Both the position numbers and the translations under genes were made by a program. Below the pieces are notes generated by a model. It worked only from the letters and a program-made list of their open reading frames with translations, was not told where the DNA came from and did not search any database. 57,257 bases of DNA, from the NCBI GenBank assembly GCA_031397815.1, contig JANNMJ010000238.1:1-57257 (forward strand), written 5' to 3'. Positions 1-8,220 of the stretch are shown here, piece after piece. Every line of letters begins with the position of its first letter. Position 1 is the first letter of the stretch. The DNA is from JANNMJ01 sp031397815. Lineage in GTDB: Bacteria; Bacteroidota; Bacteroidia; Cytophagales; Hymenobacteraceae.

Positions 1-399
1 TGGGGCGACGGCGCCCCCCTCGATACCGGCTGGGTCGGGCGGCACCGCTTCCTCTCCCCCACCCCCGTGCGGGTGCGCCAATGCGTCACCAACAACCTCT
101 TCTGCCAGACCTGCACCGATCATTACCCCCTCGGCTACCCCAACGGGCTGGCCGAAGAGCTGGCCGCCAGTGTCAGCGTTTACCCCAACCCGAGCGCCAC
201 GGGCGTCTTCGCAGTGCGCACGGGGGCGGAAGTGGGCGCCCACCTATCGGTCTTCGACGGCGTGGGGCGCCACCTCTGGCAAGGCCCCGCCACCACCCCC
301 GAAACGCGGCTAGACCTGACCGCCCAGCCGCCCGGCCTCTACCTGCTCCGCCTCACGTGGCCCGATGGGCGCACCGTCACCAAAAAGCTGCTGCGGTAA
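1..399 (+). CDS. T9SS-sorted PKD-type surface protein, C-terminal part (5' truncated by window edge)
   Basis: The frame is open from the first base, so the gene starts upstream of the window. The visible 132 residues begin inside a PKD-like domain (WGDGAPLDTGW), followed by a Cys-rich stretch (RVRQCVTNNLFCQTCT) and a typical T9SS type A sorting domain of about 75 residues: VYPNPSATGVF, then the VFDGVGR turn, GLYLLRL and a basic end (TKKLLR). The C-terminal segment closely matches the two minus-strand proteins at 22407-24332 and 24558-26492, so it is a third member of that paralogous family. The product should be exported by Sec, carried across the outer membrane by T9SS and cleaved at the sorting domain. 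The N-terminal function cannot be judged. Confidence 0.85.
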   Translation, partial: WGDGAPLDTGWVGRHRFLSPTPVRVRQCVTNNLFCQTCTDHYPLGYPNGLAEELAASVSVYPNPSATGVFAVRTGAEVGAHLSVFDGVGRHLWQGPATTPETRLDLTAQPPGLYLLRLTWPDGRTVTKKLLR

Positions 400-440
400 T
401 AAGGCACGGAACGAGGTTTCACCCCGGCGTTGGGTCGTCG

Positions 441-565
441 GGGTGGAAACCCACCGCGCCGAACGCAAACCCCACCGTGTCGAACGCAAACCCCACCGTG
501 TCGAACGCGAACCCCACCGTGCCGAATGCAAACCCCACCGTGTCAAGCGCAAACACCACCGTGTG
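441..565. repeat. 21-bp intergenic tandem array (array 1)
   Basis: Five consecutive 21-bp units run at 461-481, 482-502, 503-523, 524-544 and 545-565, after a degenerate partial copy at about 441-460. Each has a GAACGC-type head and an AACCCCACCGTG core. The first two full units are identical and the later ones carry one to a few substitutions. The array begins 41 bp after the upstream stop codon. Because 21 is a multiple of three, several frames stay open through it (for example heptapeptide NANPTVS). I do not call these frames as genes because they lack a credible start. Confidence 0.9.
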
Positions 566-593
566 TAAATCGGTAGAATAAGCTGCTGACGGG

Positions 594-601
594 TAGGTTT
601 G
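594..601 (+). promoter_or_regulatory. Bacteroidota -7 promoter box TAGGTTTG
   Basis: This matches the Bacteroidota sigma-ABfr -7 consensus TAnnTTTG and lies 9 nt before the ATG at 611. The predicted 5' untranslated leader would be only a few nucleotides. No clear -33 TTG was required for the call. Confidence 0.5.
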
Positions 602-610
602 TGGCACTAC

Positions 611-2125
611 ATGATGATTCGCCTCCTCCCCATCCCCGCGTTGCTGCTGCTGACGGTTTCGGCCACTGGCTGCGACTCTTCTTCGCGCCCTTCTTCCTCC
701 TCCTCCGAGCGCCAATCGGTTCGGGTGCCTGTTGAAGCCACCCGTGAAGCGGCGCCGGTTAGCCTGAATCCTCCGGTTGGCCGTCCGGGGGCGGGCGGGC
801 TGCTCGAAACCTTCGATTCTGGTAGCAAAGGCAGTTACGGAGCGGCCGATGAAACCCTGTCCACGGGCCGCTGGCGCTTGGATGAAACCCTCATCGGCAA
901 GTCTCCTGAAGACCGTAAAACTGGTCAGGCCGCGCTGCGGATGAAGCCAGACGGCCGCGCGCAGATGCTTTTCGACGTGACCGGGGCCGTCCGCGTGACC
1001 GTGCGGGCCGGGGCGTATGGGAAAGACGCCGGGGCGCCGTGGCAGCTTCAGATGTCGGAAAACCAAGGGCGGTCGTGGCAGACTATTGGTGCGACCCAAA
1101 CGGCGCCCGTCGGGAAGGTGCTCCGCGAAGCGGCGTTCGTGGTGGCGCCGAAAGGGGCGGCCCGCTTCGCCCTCAAACACGCCGGAGCCGAAGGCCGAAT
1201 CAATTTCGACGACTTCCGAATCGAGCTGAATGCGGCCGGGGCGAGCGCCGTGGTGGTGTCCAACGATACCAAGCCCGATAAAGCGGCGCCGGTTGTGGTG
1301 CCTGCTCCGGCACCGGCTGGGTCGGGCAGCACCGGCAGCACCGCCACCGTCGGGGCGGTCCGCAATCGGCTCAATGTGAATCATCTGGCGTTCGGCAACC
1401 CATCCAACGCCACTCCCGCTGACCCCACCAATTACCTCCTCCAGCGCCCCGAATACACGCTCTCGTTCAATCGGGGCACCAACACGGCCAACTGGGTCAG
1501 CTGGCACCTGAGCAACCGGTGGAAGGGCCGCGCCGCCCGCACCCCCAAATTCTCCCCCGACGACCTCCTCCCCAGCAGCTGGCCCCACGTCACGACCGGC
1601 GATTATTCCGGTTCCGGCTTCGACCGGGGCCACATGTGCCCGTCTGACGACCGCGATTTCTCCCCCGCCGAAAACGCCACCACGTTCCGCCTCACCAACA
1701 TCATCCCCCAAGCGCCCGCCAACAACCAAGGCCCGTGGCGCGAGCTAGAGGAATATGCCCGCACCCTCGCCGAGCGCGGCAGCGAGCTGTACGTCGTGGC
1801 GGGCCCCGCCGGGCAGGGCGGCGCGGGCACCAACGGCCCGGCCACCATCATCGGGCATCAAAACCAAATCGTGGTGCCCCGCTGGACGTGGAAAATCATC
1901 GCCGTCGTGCCGCGCAACGCCGCCACCAGCGCCCTACCGGTCCCGACGCGCGTCATCGCCATCCAAATGCCGAACGACCAATCCGTCGAGCATCACCATT
2001 GGTACGAATACCGCGTCAGCGTCGCGCAGCTAGAAAAACTCACCGGCTACAACTTCTTCCGCACCCTCCCCCCCGACGCCCAGCGCACCCTAGAAGCCCG
2101 CACCGACGACGGCCCGACGCGGTAA
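611..2125 (+). CDS. DNA/RNA non-specific endonuclease, lipoprotein
   Basis: This is a metal-dependent nuclease of the NUC1/Endonuclease_NS superfamily, of 504 residues. I start at ATG 611 (MMIRLLPIPALLLLTVS) because it gives a compact signal peptide ending in a lipobox-like SATGC. A TTG at 599 is in frame but less likely. After a Ser-rich linker, residues of about 55-210 form a beta-rich accessory region ending FDDFRIEL. A Pro/Ala linker follows, then the nuclease domain from about residue 255. The catalytic DRGH motif is at about 338-341 (FDRGHMCPSDDR), and the Asn-bearing helix follows (RLTNIIPQAPANNQGPW). The likely role is degrading extracellular or periplasmic nucleic acid. The N-terminal accessory domain is unnamed to me. 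Confidence 0.9.
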   Translation: MMIRLLPIPALLLLTVSATGCDSSSRPSSSSSERQSVRVPVEATREAAPVSLNPPVGRPGAGGLLETFDSGSKGSYGAADETLSTGRWRLDETLIGKSPEDRKTGQAALRMKPDGRAQMLFDVTGAVRVTVRAGAYGKDAGAPWQLQMSENQGRSWQTIGATQTAPVGKVLREAAFVVAPKGAARFALKHAGAEGRINFDDFRIELNAAGASAVVVSNDTKPDKAAPVVVPAPAPAGSGSTGSTATVGAVRNRLNVNHLAFGNPSNATPADPTNYLLQRPEYTLSFNRGTNTANWVSWHLSNRWKGRAARTPKFSPDDLLPSSWPHVTTGDYSGSGFDRGHMCPSDDRDFSPAENATTFRLTNIIPQAPANNQGPWRELEEYARTLAERGSELYVVAGPAGQGGAGTNGPATIIGHQNQIVVPRWTWKIIAVVPRNAATSALPVPTRVIAIQMPNDQSVEHHHWYEYRVSVAQLEKLTGYNFFRTLPPDAQRTLEARTDDGPTR

Positions 2126-2159
2126 TTGACGCAGCAGGTAAGTAGTGTCCGGCTCGCCT

Positions 2160-2194
2160 CCCCTCTCCTTTGGAGAGGGGCCGGGGGTGAGGAT
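2160..2194. repeat. Dispersed palindromic repeat, copy 1 (CTCTCCTTTGGAGAG core)
   Basis: A near-perfect palindrome with a CTCTCCTTTGGAGAG core flanked by C and G runs is followed by GGGGGTGAGGATTC. The same element recurs twice, head-to-head, at 55492-55590. It sits between the endonuclease stop and the terminator. Such REP-like intergenic palindromes are common in Bacteroidota genomes. Confidence 0.8.
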
Positions 2195-2216
2195 TCGGTT
2201 GAGCGCCCTCGCCACC

Positions 2217-2267
2217 ACAAGCAAAAGCCGCCGCCGGGTATCGTACCCAGCGGCGGCTTTTGCTTGT
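2217..2267. terminator. Bidirectional intrinsic terminator between convergent genes
   Basis: Near-perfect inverted repeat with arms ACAAGCAAAAGCCGCCGC and its complement at 2250-2267. The inner stem is GGGTA/TACCC with a short loop. A/T runs at both ends make it usable by the plus-strand endonuclease and the minus-strand acyl-CoA dehydrogenase. Confidence 0.9.
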
Positions 2268-2295
2268 GTCTATTTCTGAAACAGCAGCGGATAGA

Positions 2296-3462
2296 TTACT
2301 TCAGAATCACCCGCGCAATCACGAGCTTCTGAATCTCGCTCGTGCCTTCCCCAATCGTGCAGAGCTTCGAATCGCGGTAGTATTTCTCGGCGGGGTAATC
2401 CTTGGTGTAGCCGTAGCCACCGAAAATCTGCACGCCCTCGTTCGCGCAGCGCACGCACACTTCCGAGGCGTAAAGCTTCGCCATCGCCGATTCGCGGTTC
2501 ACGTTATGACCGGCGTCCTTTAGCTCAGCGGCGCGGTACGTCAACAGGCTGGCGGCTTCAATCTCAGTCGCCATATCGGCGAGCTTGAACGAGATGCCTT
2601 GGAAATTGCTGATCGCCTGATTGAACTGATGACGCTCTTTCGAGTATTGCAGCGCCGCATCGAACGCGCCGTGCGCAATCCCCAGCGACAGCGCCGCAAT
2701 CGAGATCCGCCCGCCGTCGAGGACTTTCAGCGCCTGCACGAACCCATCGCCCACCTGACCGATGACGTTCTCTTTCGGCACGCGGCAGTCGGTGAAAATC
2801 AGCTCGGTGGTTTCCGAAGCGCGCATCCCCAGCTTGTCTTCCTTGCGGCCGGCGGCAAAGCCCGGCGTGCCGCGCTCGATGATGAACGCCGTCATGGCGC
2901 GCGAGTCGCCCACTTCGCCGGTCCGCGCGATGACCACGGCCACGTCGCCGCTCTTGCCGTGCGTGATGAAGTTTTTCGCGCCGTTGATCACGTAATGGTC
3001 GCCGTCGAGGACGGCGGTCGTGCGCATGTTACCGGCATCGGAACCGGTGTTCGGCTCCGTCAGGCCCCACGCGCCAATCCACTCGGCGGTGGCGAGCTTC
3101 GGCAGGTACTTGCGCTTCTGCTCTTCGGACGCGTGTTGCAGAATGTGGCCGGTGCAGAGCGAGTTGTGCGCCGCCATCGAGAGGCCGATAGAGCCGTCGA
3201 TGCGCGACAGCTCGACGATAGCGGTCACGTATTCGGCGTAGCCGAAACCAGCGCCGCCGTACTCCGTCGGGACGAGCACGCCCATCAGGCCCAGGTCGCC
3301 GAGCTGTTTGAAGACGTGAACCGGGAACTCCTGGCTCTCGTCCCATTTCATCATATCGGGCTTGATGTGCTTGGCACCGAAATCACGCACCATCTGGGCG
3401 ATCATGTCCTGGTTTTCGGTCGTGACCGACGGCGTGGCAACGTCTTGCATGGGAGAAGGCAA
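2296..3462 (-). CDS. Acyl-CoA dehydrogenase (short-chain/butyryl type)
   Basis: This FAD enzyme catalyses alpha,beta-dehydrogenation of acyl-CoA, passing electrons to an electron transfer flavoprotein. It has 388 residues, the usual length. The N-terminal helical domain is followed by the substrate/FAD signature (AWGLTEPNTGSDAGNM), the central beta domain (NGAKNFITHG), and the C-terminal helical domain with ERHQFNQAISNFQ and FGGYGYTKDYPAEKYYRD. The catalytic Glu is in IGEGTSEIQ near the C terminus, the position used by SCAD/MCAD. It is monocistronic, convergent with the endonuclease and followed by a strong terminator. The start MPSPMQD is the first ATG. A second Met four codons later is possible. 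Chain-length preference cannot be read from sequence alone. Confidence 0.93.
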   Translation of the reverse strand: MPSPMQDVATPSVTTENQDMIAQMVRDFGAKHIKPDMMKWDESQEFPVHVFKQLGDLGLMGVLVPTEYGGAGFGYAEYVTAIVELSRIDGSIGLSMAAHNSLCTGHILQHASEEQKRKYLPKLATAEWIGAWGLTEPNTGSDAGNMRTTAVLDGDHYVINGAKNFITHGKSGDVAVVIARTGEVGDSRAMTAFIIERGTPGFAAGRKEDKLGMRASETTELIFTDCRVPKENVIGQVGDGFVQALKVLDGGRISIAALSLGIAHGAFDAALQYSKERHQFNQAISNFQGISFKLADMATEIEAASLLTYRAAELKDAGHNVNRESAMAKLYASEVCVRCANEGVQIFGGYGYTKDYPAEKYYRDSKLCTIGEGTSEIQKLVIARVILK

Positions 3463-3559
3463 AAGCTAAAATGGGGGTTGATGGGCGAAAAAAGGCCTGC
3501 TTTCGGCTGAAAAAGACCGTTTGGCAGGTAGAAACCGCGAAAAAGCGGCAGGGTTTCGA

Positions 3560-3567
3560 CAAAAATA
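3560..3567 (-). promoter_or_regulatory. Candidate -7 box TATTTTTG for the acyl-CoA dehydrogenase
   Basis: On the minus strand the sequence reads TATTTTTG, an exact TAnnTTTG match, about 97 nt upstream of the start codon. Confidence 0.4.
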
Positions 3568-3608
3568 CGGCGCTTCCGCCGCTGACGACGAAATTTTATT
3601 CCGCCGCC

Positions 3609-4430
3609 CTACTCGTAGTAGAACTCGTTCGGCAGCTTCTTATAAACCGAGAACATCCACCCCGCCCGCACCCCGAACTGCATATCGAAGCGGCGCTTCG
3701 TATCGGCGCGCTGGGTGCTGAAATCCCACGCGCGGCGGCTCTGCGTGAAGCCCTGCGTGGCTTCCAGATTGATGAAGAAGTTGATGCGCCGCTTCGCGCC
3801 CAAGTACAGGTACCCCACGCGCTCGGTGATGGCGGGGCCGTTCGTGAGGCGGTCGTAGCCCTTCACGTAATCGCCGCGCAGCTGCACCGCCGACGTACCG
3901 ACGTCCTCAAAATTGATCTTATGCTGCCAGAAACCCGCCCCCAACGTGGTGAACAAGCCCGCATTGGCGCCAGCGCCGGGCAGGCGCATCGGCCACACCC
4001 GGCCGCCGGTCAGCATCAGTGTATAGCCGCGCCCCGTGATGCGCACATCCGAGTAAAGGCCATCGGCGCCGATGAGCTGGGTCGAGCTGGGGGCATCGCG
4101 CACCCGAATCGAATCGAGGACGCCTTCGCGCACTTTCCCCGTGAACCGGAAGCCGTAATCGAACCCGAATAACCACCCGCTCTTCGTTTTGAGCCAGAAG
4201 CCCACCTGCGCCGCCGGACCGGGGCCGAACCGCTTCGCAAAATCGCCGCCCGGCAAATCATAACCGCCGCCGATGACGAACATCGGCACCGTCAGGGCCG
4301 TGTCGGCCTTCGCCCTGACCTGAGCGAGCGCCGGACGGGCGCCGAAGCTCAGCCCCGCCACCAGTAAAACCAGCGAGAAAGCCCGCCGCAACCGGCACGC
4401 ACGCCCCGCCAACGGGAAGAATAGAAGCAT
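3609..4430 (-). CDS. Outer-membrane beta-barrel protein
   Basis: A 273-residue exported protein. I choose the ATG at 4430 (MLLFFPLAGRACR) because it gives a signal peptide with cleavage at PALA|QVRAKAD. The open frame extends further upstream but would bury the signal. The mature protein alternates aromatic and polar residues in many short strands (GFWLKTKSGWLFGFDYGFRF, RVGYLYLGAKRRINFFINLE) and ends in aromatic residues (NEFYYE), as expected for a barrel. No enzymatic motif is seen. It is divergent from the polysaccharide export lipoprotein with 128 bp between starts. A functional link to export is only an inference. The specific role is unknown. Confidence 0.75.
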   Translation of the reverse strand: MLLFFPLAGRACRLRRAFSLVLLVAGLSFGARPALAQVRAKADTALTVPMFVIGGGYDLPGGDFAKRFGPGPAAQVGFWLKTKSGWLFGFDYGFRFTGKVREGVLDSIRVRDAPSSTQLIGADGLYSDVRITGRGYTLMLTGGRVWPMRLPGAGANAGLFTTLGAGFWQHKINFEDVGTSAVQLRGDYVKGYDRLTNGPAITERVGYLYLGAKRRINFFINLEATQGFTQSRRAWDFSTQRADTKRRFDMQFGVRAGWMFSVYKKLPNEFYYE

Positions 4431-4453
4431 GTAAGACACTACGTTTTTCTTAA

Positions 4454-4461
4454 CGAAGGTA
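4454..4461 (-). promoter_or_regulatory. -7 box TACCTTCG for the outer-membrane protein
   Basis: The minus strand reads TACCTTCG, ending 23 nt before the ATG at 4430. It is one base off TAnnTTTG and identical to the boxes before carA and the 42194 gene. Confidence 0.5.
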
Positions 4462-4546
4462 CCGCACGCCCCCCTTTCGGAGCCGCGCCTGACCGTGACC
4501 CGCTGACGTAAATGAGTAAGCCCAAGCGCAACGCCCGTCACATGCG

Positions 4547-4554
4547 TACCTTTG
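4547..4554 (+). promoter_or_regulatory. -7 box TACCTTTG for the export operon, 4 nt from the ATG
   Basis: Exact TAnnTTTG match ending 4 nt before ATG 4559. Transcription would start at or beside the initiation codon, predicting a leaderless mRNA. Confidence 0.6.
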
Positions 4555-4558
4555 TCTG

Positions 4559-5443
4559 ATGCTATCTCCGCGGTTTCTGCCCAATCGGCTCCGTTTTTTG
4601 CTCTTATGGTCAGTCGTACTGATGCTGTTTTCGGCATGTTCGTCCTACCGAACCAACCTCATGTTTCAGCCATTGGACAAGGATGGTGAGTTTGATGAAA
4701 CCCAGTTGACCAAGCAGCTCGCCGCGACATCTGGTATGTACCAGATCAAGCCGGGCGACCTGCTGCGCGTCCGCGTCTTCACAAACGGCGGCGAATCGAT
4801 CCTCGACCCCAACGGCGAGCTGCGCTTCGGTAGCCCCGGTGGCCTCGGCAGCGTTAATCCCGGCCCAGCAACCACGGGGGCCGTCGGCAGCTCGCCTTCA
4901 ACCGGCGCCTCCACCGACGATCTACCGGGTTTTCAGGTGCACCCCGACGGCCATGTGCGGTTGCCAATGGTAGGGAATGTGAACGTTAAAGACCGTACGT
5001 TGCTTCAGATAGACAGCCTGTTACAGACCAAGTACGCCGCTTTCTACAAGGACGTTTTCGTCGAAACCCGCTTGGCTAATGGGCGCGTGACGGTGTTGGG
5101 AGCGCCGGGCAAAGGAGCGATGGTCATCACCCTGACCAACGACCCTACCTCTCTGCTCGAAGTTCTGGCGCAGGCGGGCGGCATCCCGGAAGCCTCCCTC
5201 TCCAACAATATCCGCCTGATTCGGGGCACCGACCCGCGTACGGCGCAAGTGCAGCAAATCGACTTGTCCACGATTGACGGTATGCGCCAAGCGACCCTCC
5301 AGGTGACCAGCAACGACGTCATCTACGTAGAGCCGCTCCGCCGTCCGGGGGTGGAGTTTCTGCGTGATTACGGGCGCGTCTTCACCATCGTGACGGGTAT
5401 CGGAGCGACTCTTGCCATTATGTTTCAGGTATTTGGCAACTAG
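4559..5443 (+). CDS. Polysaccharide export lipoprotein (Wza/Poly_export family)
   Basis: This outer-membrane polysaccharide export protein has 294 residues. The signal peptide ends in lipobox FSAC at about residues 24-27. The Poly_export domain follows (YQIKPGDLLRVRVFTN; later FQVHPDGHVRLPMVGNVNVK), then an SLBB-like segment (VTVLGAPGKGAMVITLTNDPTSLLEVLAQAGGI, written here across the domain) and a C-terminal hydrophobic helix (VFTIVTGIGATLAIMFQVF) typical of Bacteroidota members. A low-complexity Gly/Ser/Thr insert (about residues 93-120) lies inside the export domain. It precedes the Wzc-like kinase by 112 bp, so the two form an export pair for capsule or exopolysaccharide. Confidence 0.92.
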   Translation: MLSPRFLPNRLRFLLLWSVVLMLFSACSSYRTNLMFQPLDKDGEFDETQLTKQLAATSGMYQIKPGDLLRVRVFTNGGESILDPNGELRFGSPGGLGSVNPGPATTGAVGSSPSTGASTDDLPGFQVHPDGHVRLPMVGNVNVKDRTLLQIDSLLQTKYAAFYKDVFVETRLANGRVTVLGAPGKGAMVITLTNDPTSLLEVLAQAGGIPEASLSNNIRLIRGTDPRTAQVQQIDLSTIDGMRQATLQVTSNDVIYVEPLRRPGVEFLRDYGRVFTIVTGIGATLAIMFQVFGN

Positions 5444-5555
5444 CTTCGATTGCAGCTCCTGTTATCGTTGATATTGATCACTCGGCGCTTTTTGCTTCTT
5501 CGCTCCCTCCTCCGTTCGTTAGTCTAGTCCAACAGCAACAGAACTGCTCATTTGA

Positions 5556-8141
5556 ATGGCCTCTAATAACCTAGATCTAGAAAACATGCGCGCACTCGCT
5601 GCCGCTCAGCAGCAAGCGATGCTAAATGTGGCCCCCACGGGTGCTGCAGGAGGCATGGGCGCATTAGGTACTTCCGAAGAAGGGGGCGCCTTGAGCGAGG
5701 TCGACTTTGTCACGTTGCTGACGGTCACGCGCAAAAGCCTGATCTGGATTGTGCTGCTGTTGATCATGAGCCTGGCCGGGGCGCAGCTGTTCATTCGGTA
5801 CACCCGGCCGCTCTATCAATCCATGTCGATCATCAAGTTCGATGAGGAGTCGGAAGCCAATCAGCTGGGGCTATCGATGATGGGCGGCCCGATAAGCGAC
5901 CGTGCCAAAGTCAGCCGCTTGGGCGGTGAGGTAGAGCTGATTAAGTCGGAGATGCTGTTCACTCAGCTCAAAGACTCCCTCGATATGCGGGTCAGCTATT
6001 TCGCCGAGGGAACGGTGTTGGAGAGCGAGCTGTATTCCGCTTCGCCGTTCAAGATCACCTATCAGCTGCTCGACCGGGGGCTTTTCAACCAGAAATTCGA
6101 TCTTACCCTGATCGATTCGAAGCGCATTACGCTCCAGTACAAATTCGGCGGCCAGACGATCAGCGGGGAGTATCGGGTGGGGGAGCCGATCAAGGCGCCG
6201 GGCATCATTATGACGGTGGCATTGAGCCGCAATTTCGTACCCGAATCCACCGATCAAAACTATCACTTCGTCGTCAACAGCGACGCCTCACTGTCGCAGT
6301 ACCTCAATCTGAACCTGCAAGTGCAGGTTTTGAACCCCGACGCAAACACCATCACGATTTCCTTCACCGATCATAGTCCGCTGAAGGCGCACGACATCGT
6401 GAAGAGCATCACGGCGCTCTATCGGGCTACGAAAATCGCTAAAAGCTCGCAGTCCACGGCCCAGACGCTCGCCTTCCTCGACGGTCAGATCGTCGCCACG
6501 AACGACTCGCTGCGGCAGGTGGAGCGTCAGATGCAGCAGTTCGTCAAGAGCGCCGGGTCGTTTGATGTCAAGTCGGAGCTGCCGGGCATTATCACTAGCC
6601 TGACGGAAGAGCTACAACAACGCGTGGCGCTTCAAAATCAGCTGAACCAGCTGGAAACCGTTCAACGTACGCTTGACCGTCAGGGTGATTTGACCCAGAC
6701 GATTGTCCTCCTGAACGACCCACTCACCGAGCCCATTCGGGAGGAGCTGAACCGGTTGAACCAGTTACAGCTGCAACGCCAGCTGGTAGGCACTTCCTAC
6801 CGCGACAACACAGCCGTGGCGCAGCGCCTGAACGCGCAGTACGACCACACCCGCGCCACTGTTAGTCAGTATATGACTCAGGTTCGGCGGCAGGTGACGA
6901 ATTCGTTGAACCAGCTCAACGAGCGGATCAGCCAGCTTAACGGCCGGATGCAGGAGATGCCGCGCGAAGAAACCGAGCTGACCCGCTTGGGGCGGCGGGT
7001 GGCGCTGTTCGAGAAGTTCGTCCTCGATCTGCTCACCAAAAAGGTGGAATACCAGATCGTGAAGGCCGGCACGACGCCGGATTTCCAGATTCTGTCGGCG
7101 CCGACGATTCCTTCGGAACCCGTCTATCCAGAGAAATTCATCATCTATGTCATCGGCGCCGCCATCGGCCTGGTGATGGGAATGGGCCTGATCGCCGGAC
7201 GTTATTTCTCGCACAACACGGTCACGAGCATTCGTGAGCTGGAGCTGAACTCGTTGGCGAGCGTGCTGGGGATGATTCCGTCGTACACGAAGGAGAAAAT
7301 GCTCGTTTCGCGCTTGGTGGTCGATAAAAACCCTAAGTCGGCCATCAGCGAAAGTATCCGCTCGATCCGGACGAACCTGGAGTTCCTCGGCAGCGTCAAG
7401 AACCGCAAGAAGCTGATTTCGGTCACTTCCACCATTTCCGGAGAAGGCAAAACCTTCGTGGCGGTGAACCTCGGCGGCATCATTGCGCAGGCCGACCAGA
7501 AGGTGTTGCTCCTCGATTTGGATATGCGAAAGCCGAAGGTTCACCTGGCTTTCGAGGCCGATAACCAGCGCGGCATGAGCACGCTGCTCATCGACAAGCA
7601 CACCATCGCCGAGTGCGTCCAGAAAAGCGCGATTGACACCTTCGATTTTATTTCGGCCGGCCCAACGCCGCCGAATCCATCGGAGCTGCTCCTCAGCCCG
7701 CGCTTCGACGAGATCCTCAACGACCTCCATCAGATCTACGACGTCATCATCATCGATACGCCGCCGGTGGGTCTGGTAACGGATGGTATCCTGATCATGC
7801 GGAAGGTCGATATCCCGATCTACATCGTGCGGGCGGGGTACTCGCGGAAGGTTTTCCTCAAGAACATCAACAAGATCATTCGGCAGAACGGCTTTACGCA
7901 CCTCTGCACGATCCTGAACGACGCGCGCTCGGGTGGCCTCTACGGCTATGGTTACGGCTATGGCTACAGCTACGGCTATGGTTACGGCTATGGCAATGGG
8001 TACGGCTATTACGAAGAGGTGGAGCCGAAGAAAGCCGAAGGCGGCTTACTTTCCGGCCTGCGTTCGCGGCTGAGCAATTCGGATAAGCCATCGGGCCGGG
8101 CCGGTGAGTCGGCGCCTGAAGGCGACGATGACGACGAGTAA
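5556..8141 (+). CDS. Wzc-like polysaccharide co-polymerase with BY-type tyrosine kinase domain
   Basis: An inner-membrane protein of 861 residues that couples chain-length control to tyrosine autophosphorylation. TM1 lies at about 61-80 (SLIWIVLLLIMSLAGAQLF). A Wzz-type periplasmic domain with long coiled coils (about 280-500, Gln-rich) follows, then TM2 at about 529-550 (IIYVIGAAIGLVMGMGL) and the cytoplasmic kinase. The kinase has Walker A SGEGKT (about 628), Walker A' LLLDLDMRKP (about 651) and Walker B IIIDTPPVG (about 731). At about 794-817 is a tail with 12 tyrosines spaced mostly by glycine, the likely phospho-acceptor cluster, followed by an acidic end. An unusual 50-residue Ala/Gly-rich N-terminal cytoplasmic extension precedes TM1. 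The partner phosphatase is 79 bp downstream. Confidence 0.95.
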   Translation: MASNNLDLENMRALAAAQQQAMLNVAPTGAAGGMGALGTSEEGGALSEVDFVTLLTVTRKSLIWIVLLLIMSLAGAQLFIRYTRPLYQSMSIIKFDEESEANQLGLSMMGGPISDRAKVSRLGGEVELIKSEMLFTQLKDSLDMRVSYFAEGTVLESELYSASPFKITYQLLDRGLFNQKFDLTLIDSKRITLQYKFGGQTISGEYRVGEPIKAPGIIMTVALSRNFVPESTDQNYHFVVNSDASLSQYLNLNLQVQVLNPDANTITISFTDHSPLKAHDIVKSITALYRATKIAKSSQSTAQTLAFLDGQIVATNDSLRQVERQMQQFVKSAGSFDVKSELPGIITSLTEELQQRVALQNQLNQLETVQRTLDRQGDLTQTIVLLNDPLTEPIREELNRLNQLQLQRQLVGTSYRDNTAVAQRLNAQYDHTRATVSQYMTQVRRQVTNSLNQLNERISQLNGRMQEMPREETELTRLGRRVALFEKFVLDLLTKKVEYQIVKAGTTPDFQILSAPTIPSEPVYPEKFIIYVIGAAIGLVMGMGLIAGRYFSHNTVTSIRELELNSLASVLGMIPSYTKEKMLVSRLVVDKNPKSAISESIRSIRTNLEFLGSVKNRKKLISVTSTISGEGKTFVAVNLGGIIAQADQKVLLLDLDMRKPKVHLAFEADNQRGMSTLLIDKHTIAECVQKSAIDTFDFISAGPTPPNPSELLLSPRFDEILNDLHQIYDVIIIDTPPVGLVTDGILIMRKVDIPIYIVRAGYSRKVFLKNINKIIRQNGFTHLCTILNDARSGGLYGYGYGYGYSYGYGYGYGNGYGYYEEVEPKKAEGGLLSGLRSRLSNSDKPSGRAGESAPEGDDDDE
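7938..8010 (+). repeat. In-frame Tyr-Gly coding microsatellite in the kinase tail
   Basis: Tandem 6/12-bp units (GGCTATGGTTAC and variants) encode alternating Tyr-Gly. The repeat is in frame by nature, so gain or loss of units would change the number of phospho-acceptor tyrosines without a frameshift. Confidence 0.85.
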
Positions 8142-8220
8142 TCGGTCGATTTCGGTTTCCTCGCTTCCGCTTGCCGCTGTTTCCATCCGCTGAACAAGCG
8201 CCCCTTGCCCCACCTTGCTT

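Noticed and set aside
419..1729. Minus-strand 436-aa open frame across array 1 and the endonuclease
   Set aside because: Antisense to the clear endonuclease gene, with Arg/Gly-rich composition typical of shadows in GC-rich DNA.
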